DNA of 64,000 bases from Tubulanus polymorphus (lineage: Eukaryota; Nemertea; Palaeonemertea; Tubulaniformes; Tubulanidae), in NCBI RefSeq assembly GCF_964204645.1, contig NW_027437430.1:180001-244000 (forward strand). The letters run 5' to 3'. The position numbers and the translations under genes were made by a program. Positions 11,901 through 24,086 of the stretch are shown piece after piece (positions within the stretch are counted from its first letter, which is position 1; each line of letters begins with the position of its first letter). Under the pieces are notes generated by a model that saw only the letters and a list, made by a program, of their open reading frames with translations, was not told where the DNA came from and ran no database searches.

Positions 11901-14565
11901 TCAAAGAAAGGGGTTTAACTCGAATAGACCCTGATCACTGATTTCAATGATCTTTTACGTTATTTCAAGTAATTCCTGAGATTCTGCAATAGCATGCGAG
12001 GATGATTTTTAAAGATAACAGATATAGATAATTTCAAATGAAATGTAAAATCATTAAATGTATATCTGTTTCCCTTATCTAGCTATTGAATTGCATACGA
12101 TCGTAAGTGTTAGCCCTCGATGAAACAATACTAGATATGTTCTGCTTGGAAGACTACTCTGAATTTTGTATTCATTACCTTTCCATCAGTTCTTGTTGCT
12201 GAGCTCTGATGACTGAATGCGGAGGAAAACGTCGAATTTCACCGTTTCTTTTGTGGAACCAGTATGCATTCCCAGTTTTAGGACTTACCAACATACACCA
12301 GTCGTGCTAGAAAATATCAGTAACATATATGATAAAACTACCAAAATAAGAATGAATCTAAAGCGTACACTAAAAGTGATAGTGGCAATAAATTTGAAAT
12401 ATTCAATCCAAAGCCATCGCTATCTTTATTTTGAGTCTATAAAAGTATATTCAGATCTCTTACCGGTGATGGATGTCGCGCTTCGTAGACTAACAGCACC
12501 AGTCGTTTAGCTATCGGTATAAATTCCCCGTGAGTAAATGATGATTTATCATTCTTGAATAGTTTCCTAATTTGCCTTTGATCTTCTGACGAGAGAAGAA
12601 GACAGAAACTGATTGAAGAAAGCATCTGAAATAAGACACGCACGCTAAGAATAAACTCCTAATGTTCTTCTTATCAATATATAGCCTGCTCCATACAAAT
12701 AATTTTTTTTTGGTGGAAATTATCTCTTTATGAACTTAACGTAAATTCCAAGTAGAACAGACTTACCTCTTCAAAATCACGACGTCGAAGTTCACCTTTG
12801 ATTTTGGGATTTTTATTTTTACTATCCTTCTCATGATTTGCCTCCTGTTTCTCTAATAGATCTAAGATCACGTCTTCGAACACGTCTTCTTTTATCACTG
12901 TGTAATATTCCTCGGGTATATCATACCTAAAACAAACATTAAATGATCGGAGTGACCGGATTTCTTTCACGTAGTTGCGAATGACTTAGTCGAGGCGGAG
13001 ATCACAAAGTTGTGGAAAATCGTTTTACCTCATTTCACCAGTTATCTTATTGAAGTAGATTAAACTATCGGGTCCATCTAATTCAACCCAAGTTCCCTGA
13101 AATAGTAAATACTCTAAACTAAGCATACCTTGGTATCATTTGATGTTACATATAAGATAATAGGGTTACACGTACTGTGCATTCTGTCGATTTTCCGTAA
13201 ATATACTTCAGAATTTCTGTGAGTAGATTCTCGAATTCTGGAAAATGGAGACCAGTCTTCGGTTTTCGTGACTGAAAGATTAGCACGTGTTCATATTCAT
13301 ACATTGTCATGGATACTGCATATTTTACACAAATAGTTCGACACGGATGTCACTGTCTCCGCTTTTATGATTTATACGACAAGGGAAACGTATGCCAACA
13401 GTTAATATGAAAGGCGATATTTCTTGAGCAAACCTTTTTACGTTTCTTTGTTTTATTTTCCGACTTGTGTTTTGAGTCTTCATTCATTTTTATGATATCG
13501 GCACTTGTGATGGAAATATCGACTAAACTCTTCGACTGGAAAAACTGAAAATTCAAACAGCCTCATTTTTTGGCCTAACAAAGTTTTGTCGGTTTCATGT
13601 CGGGCGTCTGTTGTTTCATTACGATGCCAAAAAACGCTTACCTTATCTAATTCCATTTTGCTTAGCAAATTATCCTCATCTTGGTCGACCATTTTGAATA
13701 TCTTTTTAGCTAAAGCCGCAAACGGATCTTTGATTTTATGTTTCGTAGGTTTATGAACATTTGGAATAATACTTAACGGATCGGCGGAAGGGTCGAGTAT
13801 TTCACAGCCGGTTCGAGCTGTTGGATAGTCCTCGTCGTTACCTGAGTAATATTCACTACTGTTTTCAATCGATTCATTGTCGTTTTCAATGTTCGAATCC
13901 TCGTCAATTTTAGCACCGTTTTGATTTGATTCAGTTAATAATGGCATAGATTGAGCATCGTGCTGATGATGATAACTCTGTTCACCTATATCAGATGTTT
14001 CTTCACATGTCGTTTCGCGAGTTTCAGTTTTCATTCCGTTCATTGATTCTCCATTTGGTTTATTTTCGACTGCGGGAACACTTTTATCGATCGCGTGTGT
14101 CGACGAATGAACTTCGAATTCGCATTTATCATTCGAAGTTTCAATTTCTCCGCTTTGACCCGGAATAGTCAAATCACTGTTTTCATATTCCCTATGATTG
14201 GCTACTGTATCCGGCTGTTCCAAAGTCTCCTTCCACGACTGATCAGTTTCCATATACCCAGCGGTCAGTTGTATATACTGCTCCAAAAATCTTTCTTCAT
14301 CGGAATCTGGATGTAACGATATATCACTGTCATGTTCGTAAGCGTCGTAATCACTCCGTTTCGTCATGTTTGCGTGTTTCACGGAGTTGATGTCGTCGTT
14401 CTGGCGAGGAACGGGGAACATGAAGTAATCGTCACTGTTACCGTCACGTATCGGAGACGGAGGTGTCACTTGAAATTCCGGTAGAGATGCACGTAGTCTA
14501 GTACTGACATCGTCAAGTTGTAAAGGCATGCTTCGTGGCGTGGCAAGTTTAGTAGGCCCATTCAT
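11901..14565 (-). CDS. EF-hand protein with WW-like motif, unrecognised orthologue
   Basis: Eight exons give 525 aa in consistent phase: 14565-13642, 13544-13434, 13271-13176, 13096-13029, 12926-12767, 12625-12464, 12198-12179, 11937-11901. Residues 1-280 are acidic, polar and probably disordered. An EF-hand follows at the end of exon 1 (helix KKIFKMV, loop DQDEDNLLSKMEL), which should bind calcium. Exons 4-5 encode GTWVELDGP...YFNKITGE..YDIP, spaced like a WW domain with its last Trp replaced by Tyr. A second, poorer EF-hand-like stretch (IRKLFKND...FTHGEFIPIAKRL) lacks most ligands. The 20-nt exon 7 and the last exon are the least certain parts. Function is unknown; a calcium-regulated adaptor is one guess. 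Confidence 0.75.
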
Positions 14566-17500
14566 TTTATTCCCAGCAGGATCGCTACATTTCTCTCACG
14601 CTAAAAATGAACAATTAATTGATAATTTCTAATCGAATTACGTACAGAATGGTGGCAGGATTATTGCATTACGAAACCTGCCAGTCAGGTCACCTAAAAA
14701 TGATTATTAGATTGAATATATTTAGTCAATACAAGTATCTATGCATTGTGGCGAATGTCAGAGCTAACACTACGAAAAGATGGATGTCCATTGAAAATAA
14801 CCGTCTCATAAATTATGCAATTAATATTGAGAATCTAATCGGCAACATGTTTTACTTTTTTTGCTACTACGAACAACTAAACGGTTTGTAGAAAGCTAAT
14901 TATAGGTTGAAAAATTTATGTTATAGAGATATGGATTTATGAATGATTTTAATTTGATGTTGACCTACTTCAGAAATTAGACGACTATATCTAAATCTAG
15001 ATAAACGTACGTACAGCAAATCTGAAAACCTTGTAAACTGGTCTTTATTCTTACGTGTCTCCATAGTTCGGTAAACTGGTTTATAGAAAACAGATCAGTT
15101 GCATGGGAATCAAAGTATAGTTTTACTGATGAAATATCGGTTTTAATGGATAATCCATGTAATCGTTTTCACACGCCGGATATCACCAGTTATGCCAGTC
15201 ACGCTATCATTGCAAACGCAAAATATTTTCTAATTCTAGAAAGTTGTTCTTCTTTTTCCATGGGATTTCGAAATAAAGTGAATATTAGATACATATTGTG
15301 TAATTCTAATCAAATGAGATTGATATTAGTAGAATACTGACAACCGGTTCTCAATAAACTCTTCCAGCCCCGAGGTTACCTCACATTAAGAAATATTTTT
15401 ATCACCTTAATTGTCGCTGGTTTGTGGTAACACCAACGCCTAAGCTATAAATCCACATTACGGTAATTTGCTATTCTCGTACCGTTGCTGTTTTTGGCTA
15501 TTTTAAGTTTGTTTATTTTGTATTATACGTATCATAATGTTCCAAATTCAATATAAAAAAATGACGTAGGGAAAAAAGCGCATTTGTCTAAGTGTGACCA
15601 GTTTCATGATAGATAATCATATATAAACAGAATTATAATTTGTAAAACTGTTATAGTGATGCACATGGCTGATCCAATTAATTATTGTCACACAGTTGGA
15701 TATTTCGTATCTTGACGTGCGACGTACATTCATTGGAATCACTGCCCACACGCTACAGGGGTTTGACCGAAAATGGTGACCATTCCTACCGTTAACTATT
15801 ACAATTAATAACCTTTAGTCTTTTCATAATTGGAGATTTAGACGACCTTTTTCCAATTTCCAGAAAGGTAGATGTTATCAGATAATAATTGGTTCCCTCC
15901 GTCTTATACTTCAATGGGACGTAGGTAATTACAGTCAGACAATCTAGTGTTTTCCCGTGTTCCTATGGTGACCGTTCATAAGATTTATGAGGCCTTCGGG
16001 TGTTATACAAATATCAACATTTGTGACACTGTCGTGATTGCAGCTGAATGAAGTCAGAAGAAAAATAGTCCCGAGGTTGATGATAGGCATAATAATCTGA
16101 CTACTGAATTGTAAACACTGGTTGAGACTCGACGATAACTGTATAAAATCCTTATAAAATTGCTAAAATGGCGATTAATTACAGCTTAAAGCATTGGAAA
16201 GTAATTATCATACAGATAAAAGCAGTGCGCATTAAACTGATTTCAGTGACGTGTTAGTTACAAAGCTTATGTTATTAACTAATACCAGTTGTTAAGTCAG
16301 CCATGCGGCCTCGCTAAGAACACTTATTGCTTGTAACTGACAGCGATTATGTTGTAAATTATTACCAACCGATTTTTCCTTCTGAAATCACTCGTCTCGT
16401 GAGGTCCACCGAGTTACTTATCCTACCCACTCGAATAACTAACACATTTTCTAATTTCGACCAAACAAGTTTATTTCAAGGACTCTTAAAAATATAATTT
16501 TCTCTTCCCTATCTAAACTAAATTCCTCTTTCACTTTTGGCAATTTATTCGTGTTGGTACATCGGAATGTCGTCTGGCGACAGAAAAGCTATACTTAATG
16601 GGTCTTATAAAATGCAGTAGACCTCTTGCACGATACATTTTCAAAATGAATTTTCAAATAGAAAGAACTTCACTGGTTTGATTCGACCAACGTTTATTGT
16701 CAGGCCATGTATGAACTATTTCATGAAGATTGGCGCGACTGTTGCGAAGATGAACTACAGTCCGTTAGAATCGTTTTTAATGCCATTGCTCACATAACGC
16801 CAACATTTTTCAGAGTACAAAATTTGCTCAATCTAACTAAAATTCAATGGAAATACCATTCTTTACGACGCCAAATTTGTTATAAGGCCATGTTTTCTAT
16901 TGGTCACAACCGTGGCATTGGAAAGGACTGAACGGTATATATGAATGTACATTATTTTTCATAATGTTGTAGTAACCTAACGATATATTAGAGACCGTTT
17001 TTCACGTTTAACTTACCTAAAGTTTATCCACATTCCGAGGTTTTCCACAATTTAAGGTACGTTCATCGTATAGATATATTTCGTGAGGTCTTATTCATTC
17101 GCCGAACCGGCGACGTTCATAAAAATGATATCTTACGGCTTAATATCAATTACGTACTAAATATTTTCCACAGCACAAAAAGAGTAATCCCACGGACAAA
17201 CAAAGCCTAGACATTGTAAATCACGGTGTATTCCCACCATTATACAATTATACCTATCAACATAAGATTTTGCCTACACGACACTGTGTCTCCTAATTTA
17301 TGTATAAACTCGGAAACACTAAAAACTGACACGAATTAAATAGAATTCCAACGCCGCATGACAACTGACGTTCCTATGTATGTCTAATCCAACCACGCAT
17401 GGCCCGGTCAAAGATATAACGGTACGGCAAAAATCAACTTATTGTGTTATAGCACGATAAGTGTCATTGGCCATTTGTAAAATAACTTTTCAAGTCCGGT

Positions 17501-18760
17501 GAAATTAACGCAATTTATCGATTGGAATTCCCCGCAAAGAACTATCGAGTTCGTACTGGGACAGATACTGGAATAGTGTCCGTTTCGTCATCGGTGATAT
17601 TAAACCCAGAGAACTCCAACCACGGCTGAAGTTTGCTGTAATTATCGTAATTATAGAATAGTCCATTACTCGGCGATCAATCAATATCAGCGGTTTATAC
17701 CGTCTCAATAAACTTCCGTTATTACACATAATGTGAATCTGCTGCCAAGTGAACTAATTTATTTTATTTCCCAACCAAATATTCAAACGTCACCGCCTAA
17801 AATGCCAAGATAACAAAATGTAGAGAAATTCTAACCGCACGCGACACGCGAAGTTGGCCTTTTCGTAGTCCTTTACTTCAGTTCTTCTTTCCAAATATCC
17901 CAGCTTCTTTTATAACATGACTTGATGTTCACGTACTCTGTCTTATGGTATGAATGTGATCGACTGGGCTTTTAATGTCATAAGTTCTTATCTTTTTAAC
18001 TTCACCAGTAATAATAATAATAATGTTTTATTCGCGATTCAAATTACAATATGAAGTAGCAGGAATAGATACAAAATAATGTAATACAAGACGCTGGACG
18101 ACTGGTAAAGTTAAAATAAACTTATTACCCGAAGGGCCCAGTCACATTCATACCTACACGTTACATGACAAAACATTTATCATTGAAAAGATAATAGTTC
18201 CATGACATTTGGTACATTAAGCTGTCCAATATTTCCATTAGTATTACACAATCAAATCCTCTATCCTTCCTCGCGTAAAACAAAAAAGAACTCAAACGAA
18301 CCCGTCTTTTATCAATAATGCGCAGGAAAATATCCGTAGTTTATTTGCAAACAACTAGAATAGATTTGTCTCTATTTGAAATCACGGTTAGGATATAATC
18401 ATTATGTATAAAAGTATTTTCTCTCCAACAATCTTTTCTTTCAACAATCATGATATCGACTCTGCATCTTTTTGAGGTAGATGAATATGTTGCTCAGTCC
18501 AACTATGATTATATAAAAAACTCTCTTGTATTTGGTTAACAACATGGAATGAATTATTTTTGGAATAAACTACGACACAACTTTTCTTACTCCGATAATC
18601 ATTAATAACTTGTATATACAAAATAATATCATCAGGTTAAATAAGTATTTCTCTGCCAGCAGAGTTTTGTAATCATCAAATATATTCTAATCTGATGGAT
18701 ATACATCATCCACAAGTTAATAAGCACCATTTTGACAATTCTGACCAGACGTTCGGACAG
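14566..18760. other. Gene-poor intergenic region
   Basis: About 4.2 kb with no ORF above 75 codons that resembles protein and no splice-consistent chain. It is AT-rich. A short AAT microsatellite lies near 18010. I see no tRNA, rRNA or transposase signature. Confidence 0.5.
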
Positions 18761-21700
18761 TTAAATTCGAGTTTGAAATGAACGTTGGAACGAAGAGGCG
18801 CGACTCTTAATAGCTACCCATTTAGCGGGATATCTACGCAAATAGCAAGTAGTACCAACAACAATGAGCAAAACAACTAGCAATGAAACAACAATGCCTA
18901 CGATCAACCCGACTGGAGACTGCAATCGAGCTATGTAAACCCCTCCTTCACTAACTGCAAAGTTGGCTTCTTGGTTCTGTATTTGCGCGTCGATTCTCGT
19001 CCAAGTTGCAAAATTGTCGGCGTTTGTTCGGTAGATAGCGACGTTGTTTTCCGATCCTGTTAATTTCATCTTCACATTGAAAGTTTTACCGCTAGCTGTC
19101 AGTTTCGTTTGCGGGTGAATAACAATGAAGTTGCTTGCGTAATCGTTACCGTACTGAAATGACAACACAGTCAGCAATAAAACCATTCATATTCTACTAC
19201 TTTGATACCGGGTATGGTATTTCATAAGAATTGTTGCATGTCTGCTTTCCTTTAGACTTACTGGCTTTTGTCTCCCCATTTCAGCTATTTTCTTCTCACC
19301 AACAGCGGGAGTCCATTCTTCTAAACGCATTTTCTGCAGAAACACGAACGCACCTCGAGGAACTTGAATATAAGCCCTAAAAGATTACAACAACCAAACA
19401 CGTAATGAAAATAAACATGACATTTTTGAATATTTTTCTTAACTTCATATAGAATTAACATTCGAGATTTGCCTACGAACCTATCACCGATAGTCATTGT
19501 TCCACCATTCCACCCAATACTGCTGTATTCTGACACAAATGGCACGGAAATGATTTTTCCTTTTTGGCTGCGATTTGAAAAATTGTTATTGCGCGTACAC
19601 ATGAAATAAGACGTTCCTGTCGATGTAACCTTTTTGGGCCCGAGGTCGAAATATGTTCCCGCATCATCCAGTTCAGAGAGTTCACCACCAAACTGATCTG
19701 TTATGAAAAATTCAAACATTTTATTCATTCGTTCATCTAATCAAAACAGCAACAAATGTTCTAAGAAGTAAATAAACTCATGACTTACGATCTTTTAGAA
19801 ATGCAAGTTTAGTTTGTTCTTTTCTAGTCATATCAAGGAAAGTAGCATTGTCAAGATGAGCCGGATAGCTGCGACCCCAGTGCCCGAAAGTGTTAGCTTT
19901 GCGTCCTGCATCTCCTTCGGGATAAGCTTGAACTCTTTGCAGTACAACATTAGAACGATCAGTACCAGCCAGTCCTTGTCCGTCATTGTTATTAGGGTTG
20001 GTGTTTGAACCGGTCCATCTATAAAACGAATCGAATCATTTTGTCAACTAAACAATACATCAAATAACTGGCTACACAGTATTTACAATCAAACCTACTG
20101 AAAATGCACGTATTCCCCGGCAGCAATCTCCAGTGTATTCGGCACATAATCATATTCTACAGCCGGATAAACTTGCACGATGTTTCCACGTTTTCCGCGA
20201 ACATTCACATTACGAATTGTCTTCCCTTCTAAATCATCCGGTCGTTTCTTTATCGCAAACGCGTGACTCCTGCGCGCAAATAAAAAACAGTTATTAATTC
20301 GGAGTTTCATGTATTCCATATCTAGATTCTGGCCATGTCCTAAAACCACTCACCTATCCTGAAATGTTCGGCCATACTGCGCAGTGTTGATAGCCAACTG
20401 CAATGGAGCGATACCAGCAAATATTTGAACTGATGGGTTATTTTTGAAAAGGTAGCCCCGTTTTTCAGCATCCGTCTTCTGCAATCCGTAACGTTCTGAT
20501 AAATCTAGTTGAGACGCTACACCTCTCTTGGCCTTGTTCAGAGTTGAGTTCGTGCTGCCGTCCCAACCATCAAATTCAGCCGTTGATATATTGTATCTGT
20601 ACATTGAAAACATAAACAATGAAAATATTCTGCATCAGATATACGTAAGTCGTAGATACATGAATTCCATGCACTCATCGTTTTTGAAAAGATGATGTAA
20701 TAATACCTGATTCTTAGAACACAATGTTTACTTTCTATATTCGGAACAGTCCAGTTATAAGTTGACGGATTTCCACCGATTGTGTTGCCAAGATGATTAT
20801 CTCTTGTAAATTCAGTTTCCCTACACTCAGGTGCAGGGATTCCATGAGACGGAGCAAGCGTCCAAACTCCCCTCACACCGTTAGTCCGGTCATTTTTTGG
20901 CCATCTAAAATTCTATTCGATAGACAAGAGCTTCATAGTTACACATTCATTATATACTAGACATGGGTAGAAACCAACGGATCAAATATTGAGGTTTGCA
21001 CTTTTACCTTGCAATCGTCCTCATTGTTTGGAATCGATAAGCCCTTATACATATTTTGCCGAAGCACTGTCTCAGGTATGAAACAATAGTATCTTCCCTT
21101 GACATTCTCACTTTCGGTTTCATAATACGGACATCGGCGAGCATCATTAGTGAGTACTGCAACATCCTATAACATAGTTACAGATATAACTGTAACTGAT
21201 ATAAGGAATAATAAATTCAAGAAGTGATGAATTTCATTTATATACTTACTCTCCAGGGTGAAGGATGCCAGTATGGATAGTAATCTCGCTCTTCAGGACA
21301 TTCATATCCTCTTCTTCTGCCATTTGGATTCTGACGAGTATTCTTCGCTTTAGGGCCTACTTTCTACGAACAAATAATGGAACTCTTCTTAATTTCGTTA
21401 CAACACAAACACGAATTCGATCTTATGAAATTATATTACCTGATCAGCAGTAAAGAGACCACCATTACGATTGCGTAAACGGCATTTCAAGTAATGTTCA
21501 AAGTTTTCATTCATACCATATTTAAGATCATTATTACAATCATATCTGGCACATTGGCTCGGATTTTCTGGTATGGTGCTAAAGCAAAATAAAAAAATTT
21601 TTATTAAGAAGAAAAACAATCGTTTTGCTGGCGGGATTTGACTTGAAAAACTTACCTAACAGTAGATCCATCACGAACATTTTCACCACACATGTACTGA

Positions 21701-22560
21701 ATGATATGCTCACAATGATTGTTTGGGTTATTGCATGAGTGTTGATTTGTCCTAAAATAGCAAGAACTTATTGAACACAAACATTTCATAAACTACTCGT
21801 ATCAAAGAAAAAAATTAGAAAGAACCGACTAAGATTTACAATAGCAATGTAATTACAATAACAACGTAATTCAAATAAAAATCTCACCACTCAATTGATA
21901 ATTTTGACCCTCGATAAAAGTACATATTTCCAACATTATAGCCCCCTCGATCGTTATTCTGTGAGTCGAACATTCTGAAAATACATCAAGCAAAAATATA
22001 GTTTTACCATATTAAACGTTTTTATTTCATTTTGATAATGACAATAAAAACAACTTTCATAAATTTCAATAGTTACCTATTAGCGTTATCTCTTGCTCGT
22101 CCTTTTTCATCCAGCCTATTATTACTGCCTCTGAAATAAAATATGAAAATTAGAACTCAATAGGCGTATGAAGAAGTCCGACAGTAATAGTAGTAACACT
22201 GACAAATTGTTTTTTTCTGGTCATACAACCAATATACCATATACAAGTATCTTATGATGTTTTTTTTCTCAGATTTAAAGGACTTTATTAATAGGCTAGC
22301 ATCTGAAACTAAATCAAACAGTAACTTTAAGCGGTTAGGTACGAGAATTCATACTTGATGAAATATCATTTCATTTCTCAAGCTACGCTATCTCAATACA
22401 ATATATAGCCAAAGTGGGCAATCGAATTCAACCTCGGAGAATCGGTCTCCGTTTTATTACTTATAAATGAAAACGAAAAACTTCCATAACTTTACCTCGG
22501 ATTATGCATGTAGATATCAGCCGATACTATTCCTACCAATAACCAAATAAAATTCCACAT
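18761..22560 (-). CDS. DD3-3 family protein, membrane-anchored paralogue
   Basis: Fourteen exons close in phase to 762 aa: 22560-22496, 22130-22077, 21974-21888, 21751-21656, 21578-21440, 21363-21250, 21166-21008, 20912-20707, 20596-20354, 20269-20099, 20018-19789, 19697-19481, 19376-19262, 19153-18761. After a signal peptide the family hallmark [14 protein letters not shown] appears, then [15 protein letters not shown]. Middle exons carry [19 protein letters not shown] and [15 protein letters not shown]. The stretch [19 protein letters not shown]...GEYVHFQWTGSNTN through [17 protein letters not shown] looks cupredoxin-like (my inference). A transmembrane helix near residues 712-736 and a short basic tail end the protein. 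DD3-3 was named from a developmental Dictyostelium gene; its molecular function is unknown. A divergent paralogue starts 1.5 kb away at 24087. Confidence 0.9.
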
Positions 22561-24086
22561 TTTAACGTCTATTTCTCGAGATCTAATGAATTAATGAGAT
22601 ACACAATATGAACCAGGAAGTAAACATTGCTAATTGCCTAATCACACCGGTGTTTCCAGTTCATACGCGTATTACGCCCACAATATAGGACCCGTTTCAT
22701 TTTCGAATGACACAAGTTTTGCAATCATACGATTAATCAAAAACACATGTTATGAGAACATACTACAAATGGTTATTTGTTTCATTCGGTTGTTAACATT
22801 TTAACGATATACAAATATAAAATCTAGGCTAATTGAAAAGTGACTAGTGTTCTTAAATTAGAAATAGCTATTGATATTACTGACGTCATATGAAGCGCAA
22901 TCTTCGATGCGGTAAGTTACATTTTTTTCATATTGCAATAATTTCAAACTTTAACAGGGATTAGAAACTAAATAATTCAGTTGGAGTTTAACCAGCAGCA
23001 GAATTGTATCTATAGTAAGGGCAGATTCGTGTTGAAATGATTGTTAATGCGAGATAGACGCGTAGAGCCGTGTTTGTTTACTTTGCGGGGACTATTCTGT
23101 TAAACCCCTGGCTAGTTCCTAGTTCGCACCATTTTGTAACGCGATGAAACTTTGTCTGCAACATGAATTCTTTAGACCCAAACGTATATGTTAATGAATT
23201 CTATAGACCCCTACGCATATGTTTATGAAAATGATAATTAAACTACTGGCATAGAAAATCTTTTTGATCTACCCGTATATAATATGATTATAACTATAAC
23301 TATACGGATATAGCTATAATGAAAGTTGCTATTTTTCTATCGAGAATTGATTGTCGGTTTTAATAGTAAATACATATTTTCTATTTTTCACACGTATTTG
23401 CCACTTTTTAAGAAATCTTCGGTCGTCCGAATACCAGACGATCTTACAGATGAGATCGGCCTAACGTCGTGTTCCAGGAAACACGGCTAGCTTCTAGACG
23501 AACATTAGTCGGGTATATTATTCATACATGTCATTCGAAAATTAGTCACGTTTCCCTTTTGAATTAGAACGCGGAAATGTAGACAATGTACACAACCATA
23601 TACGGTCTGGATATAAAATTGTGATATAAATAACCGTTTGTTTGGAACGAGGAAGATATGTTTTTTGAACGTCATGTTCAATGGCACTCGAATATATAAG
23701 CCTTATATGGATTGGTACGTCAATGACGCATGCACTGTCATGCAGTATCCTCGCGCGGACAATATTAATAATTAAGCAGTTACAAACGTAATTACGTGAC
23801 TAATGCCTATAACTATACTGATTTAGAATTGTATTGAGTACAACACGACTGGTGCCCGATCAGGACCGATGACCACTTTATCTCTTGTCGACCTACAATT
23901 ATCTCTCGGTCGGCGATTAGATAAAACCTGACAAACTATTTGAATCACACGTTTAATGACCCGGTATCTTACTTCACGGTAGATAATGGAGAACATGAAT
24001 TTTATCTCAATACAAAGTATTAAATAATACCGTTTCAAGTATATATAATTGACTTGATGTTCTTCCTTAGTTTCAGATTTTTTACA
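22561..24086. promoter_or_regulatory. Shared intergenic region between head-to-head DD3-3 genes
   Basis: This 1.5-kb segment separates the two divergent DD3-3 start codons and must hold both promoters. A TATA-like TATATATAA at about 24040-24048 lies roughly 40-45 nt upstream of the plus-strand ATG. A 31-bp sequence starting ATGAATTCT is repeated twice in tandem at 23163-23224. No coding exon is apparent. Confidence 0.5.
23163..23224. repeat. Two tandem copies of a 31-bp sequence
   Basis: Two adjacent copies share ATGAATTCT.TAGACCC and ACG.ATATGTT, with about four differences. They lie in the promoter region between the DD3-3 genes, so a regulatory role is possible but not shown. Confidence 0.6.
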
